A DNA stretch of 30,986 nucleotides from Pseudozyma flocculosa PF-1 (taxonomy: Eukaryota; Basidiomycota; Ustilaginomycetes; Ustilaginales; Ustilaginaceae), in contig NW_006920886.1 of the NCBI RefSeq assembly GCF_000417875.1, forward strand, positions 91,930-122,915, written 5' to 3'. Made by a program: the position numbers and the translations under genes. Positions 29,890-30,986 of this stretch are shown piece by piece; position 1 is the stretch's first letter; the number at the start of each line of letters is the position of its first letter. Below the pieces are notes generated by a model. It made no database searches. It worked only from the letters and a program-made list of their open reading frames with translations, and was not told the origin of the DNA.

Positions 29890-30986
29890 CTACAGGTCGA
29901 CGTGCATCTCGACGCTGGGGAAAAACGTGGCGCGACAAAAGGTGCAGCAGACCGGGTTGCCGCCCGTCGACCTTTTCGGAGCGCTCTCTTGGCCGTCGAG
30001 CAGTGGCGACGACGAGACGCCCTCTTCCCTCTTGACTTGTCTCTCGGTGTTTGCGGGTGGGGCAACGGCGACGTCAGAGGGAGGCGGGATCGACCACCAG
30101 AACGGCGATGTCTTGGTATGGCACTTCCAGCACTCTTCCGCTTCTTCCTGGACGTCCTCGCCGCCGATGTCGATGGCGAGGCCGAAGCGCGACGACGACG
30201 ACGACGCCGACGACGAGCCGATGTGCAGGCCGACGCGCATCTCTGTCGGGGCGGGGGTCGTGGTGACGCCTGGCGCACCCGCGATGCCCGCTGCGCCGGC
30301 GCGAGAGGGGGAGGGTGCCGATGCCGACGACGAGAGCAGGTCGAAGCGCTTTGCCCTGCGCAGCAGCGCGTACGACGACTCGGTCATGTGCGCGACGACG
30401 GACGAGGCGGCGTTCGAGGTGCCGTGTCCGGTGACGGTGGCGCCGACGTGCTTGTAGGTGCGTGCGTAGAGCTGGAGCGCCGTCGAGGCGCCGTCGTCGT
30501 CGAGCTCTGCGAGGCCAAAGAACCTGGCGCCCTTGGTCGTGGCGAGGGCGAGCGCGGTGGCTGCGGCGCTGGACCCGGCGGCGGCTGCTTTCGGCGCGGC
30601 GACGGCGGGGCGATGGTCCGCGCAGTAGACGACGGCGGACAGGACGCCCGTCTCGCCGCGGAAGGTGGTCGTCTCGACGCCGCCCTTTTTGCGCGGCGGG
30701 CCGACCTCGAAGCCGATGGCAAAGTCTTCTGGCCGGTTGACGGCGCACGAGACGTGAAAGGTGCGGCGACACCCGCTCTCGGCGCACGTGATGCAGCTGC
30801 CGGCGCGCTGGTCGCAGACGTAGCACGTCGACTCGTAGCGCCAGGCGGGCAGGTTGCCGCATCCCTCGACCGTCTTCAGCCGCAAAGGGTCGGAAAAGAC
30901 GACCTCGGGCGTAAAGAGGGCGCAGAGGACGTGGACCCAGTTGTTGCACTCGGTCGGCTTGAAGGCGTCGAGCGGGCCGAGGGGCG
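29890..30986 (-). CDS. Extended-PHD zinc-finger chromatin protein, Snt2-like; C-terminal part, 5' end outside window
   Basis: 364 residues are visible from the right edge to the stop at 29890-29892. The frame is open at the edge. It starts inside an extended PHD module: ECNNWVHVLCALFTPEV, VEGCGNLPAWRY, CYVCDQRAGSCITC, CRRTFHVSCAV, and YCADHRP. Such modules read histone tails. After a Ser/Ala-rich linker, CWKCHTKTSPFWW and CCTFC near the C-terminus form a GATA-like Cys-x2-Cys...Cys-x2-Cys pair. ePHD modules occur in Snt2/SntB and in NTO1/BRPF proteins. The C-terminal position and the final zinc-finger pair suit Snt2 better (inference). Snt2-type proteins act in histone deacetylase or demethylase complexes. 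The BAH, PHD1 and SANT regions that would settle it lie outside. Confidence 0.75.
   Translation of the reverse strand, partial: PLGPLDAFKPTECNNWVHVLCALFTPEVVFSDPLRLKTVEGCGNLPAWRYESTCYVCDQRAGSCITCAESGCRRTFHVSCAVNRPEDFAIGFEVGPPRKKGGVETTTFRGETGVLSAVVYCADHRPAVAAPKAAAAGSSAAATALALATTKGARFFGLAELDDDGASTALQLYARTYKHVGATVTGHGTSNAASSVVAHMTESSYALLRRAKRFDLLSSSASAPSPSRAGAAGIAGAPGVTTTPAPTEMRVGLHIGSSSASSSSSRFGLAIDIGGEDVQEEAEECWKCHTKTSPFWWSIPPPSDVAVAPPANTERQVKREEGVSSSPLLDGQESAPKRSTGGNPVCCTFCRATFFPSVEMHVDL

Overview
The window looks like nuclear DNA of a GC-rich basidiomycete fungus, probably of the smut or yeast-like Ustilaginomycotina type. That placement is inferred from codon composition, short GT-AG introns with CTGAC-type branch points, and the gene families present. 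It is not a sequence match. No bacterial operon, CRISPR array, rRNA or convincing tRNA was seen. Ten genes are supported, two of them cut by the window edges, separated by long intergenic stretches.

Layout. 1-4701 (-) is the N-terminal half of NOT1, scaffold of the CCR4-NOT deadenylase, running off the left edge. 6456-7388 (+) is a secreted GH45/expansin-like double-psi beta-barrel protein with a C-terminal membrane anchor, tail-to-tail with 7519-9210 (-), a ChaN-type (Tiki/DUF399) haem-binding-fold protein. That gene is divergent from 9748-10197 (+), a small single-pass membrane protein. 11153-12338 (+) is a three-exon short-chain dehydrogenase. After about 3 kb rich in inverted repeats, 15358-17665 (+) encodes a disordered protein with a possible BTB-like domain. 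It converges with 18006-20360 (-), an SSH4-type SPRY/PY-motif adaptor for the Rsp5 ubiquitin ligase. 21240-22700 is a low-GC island with broken reading frames, probably a decayed mobile or acquired sequence. 22963-24564 (-) is a Yap-like bZIP factor with one intron. It is divergent from 26763-28543 (+), a GIT1-like MFS permease whose correct reading requires a 5-nt microexon. 29890-30986 (-) is the C-terminal part of an extended-PHD chromatin protein, Snt2-like, running off the right edge.

The genes do not form one pathway. They are ordinary housekeeping and regulatory genes (mRNA decay, endosomal sorting, transcription, chromatin, nutrient uptake) plus secreted and metabolic enzymes. No clearly new multi-gene system was found. 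The most striking observation is the 5-nt microexon, which rebuilds a conserved transporter motif exactly. Others are a repeated intron architecture (GTACGT donor with GACTGACC), a bZIP intron that can be read through in frame, nested hairpins in the 13-14.5 kb gap, and the degenerate low-GC island.
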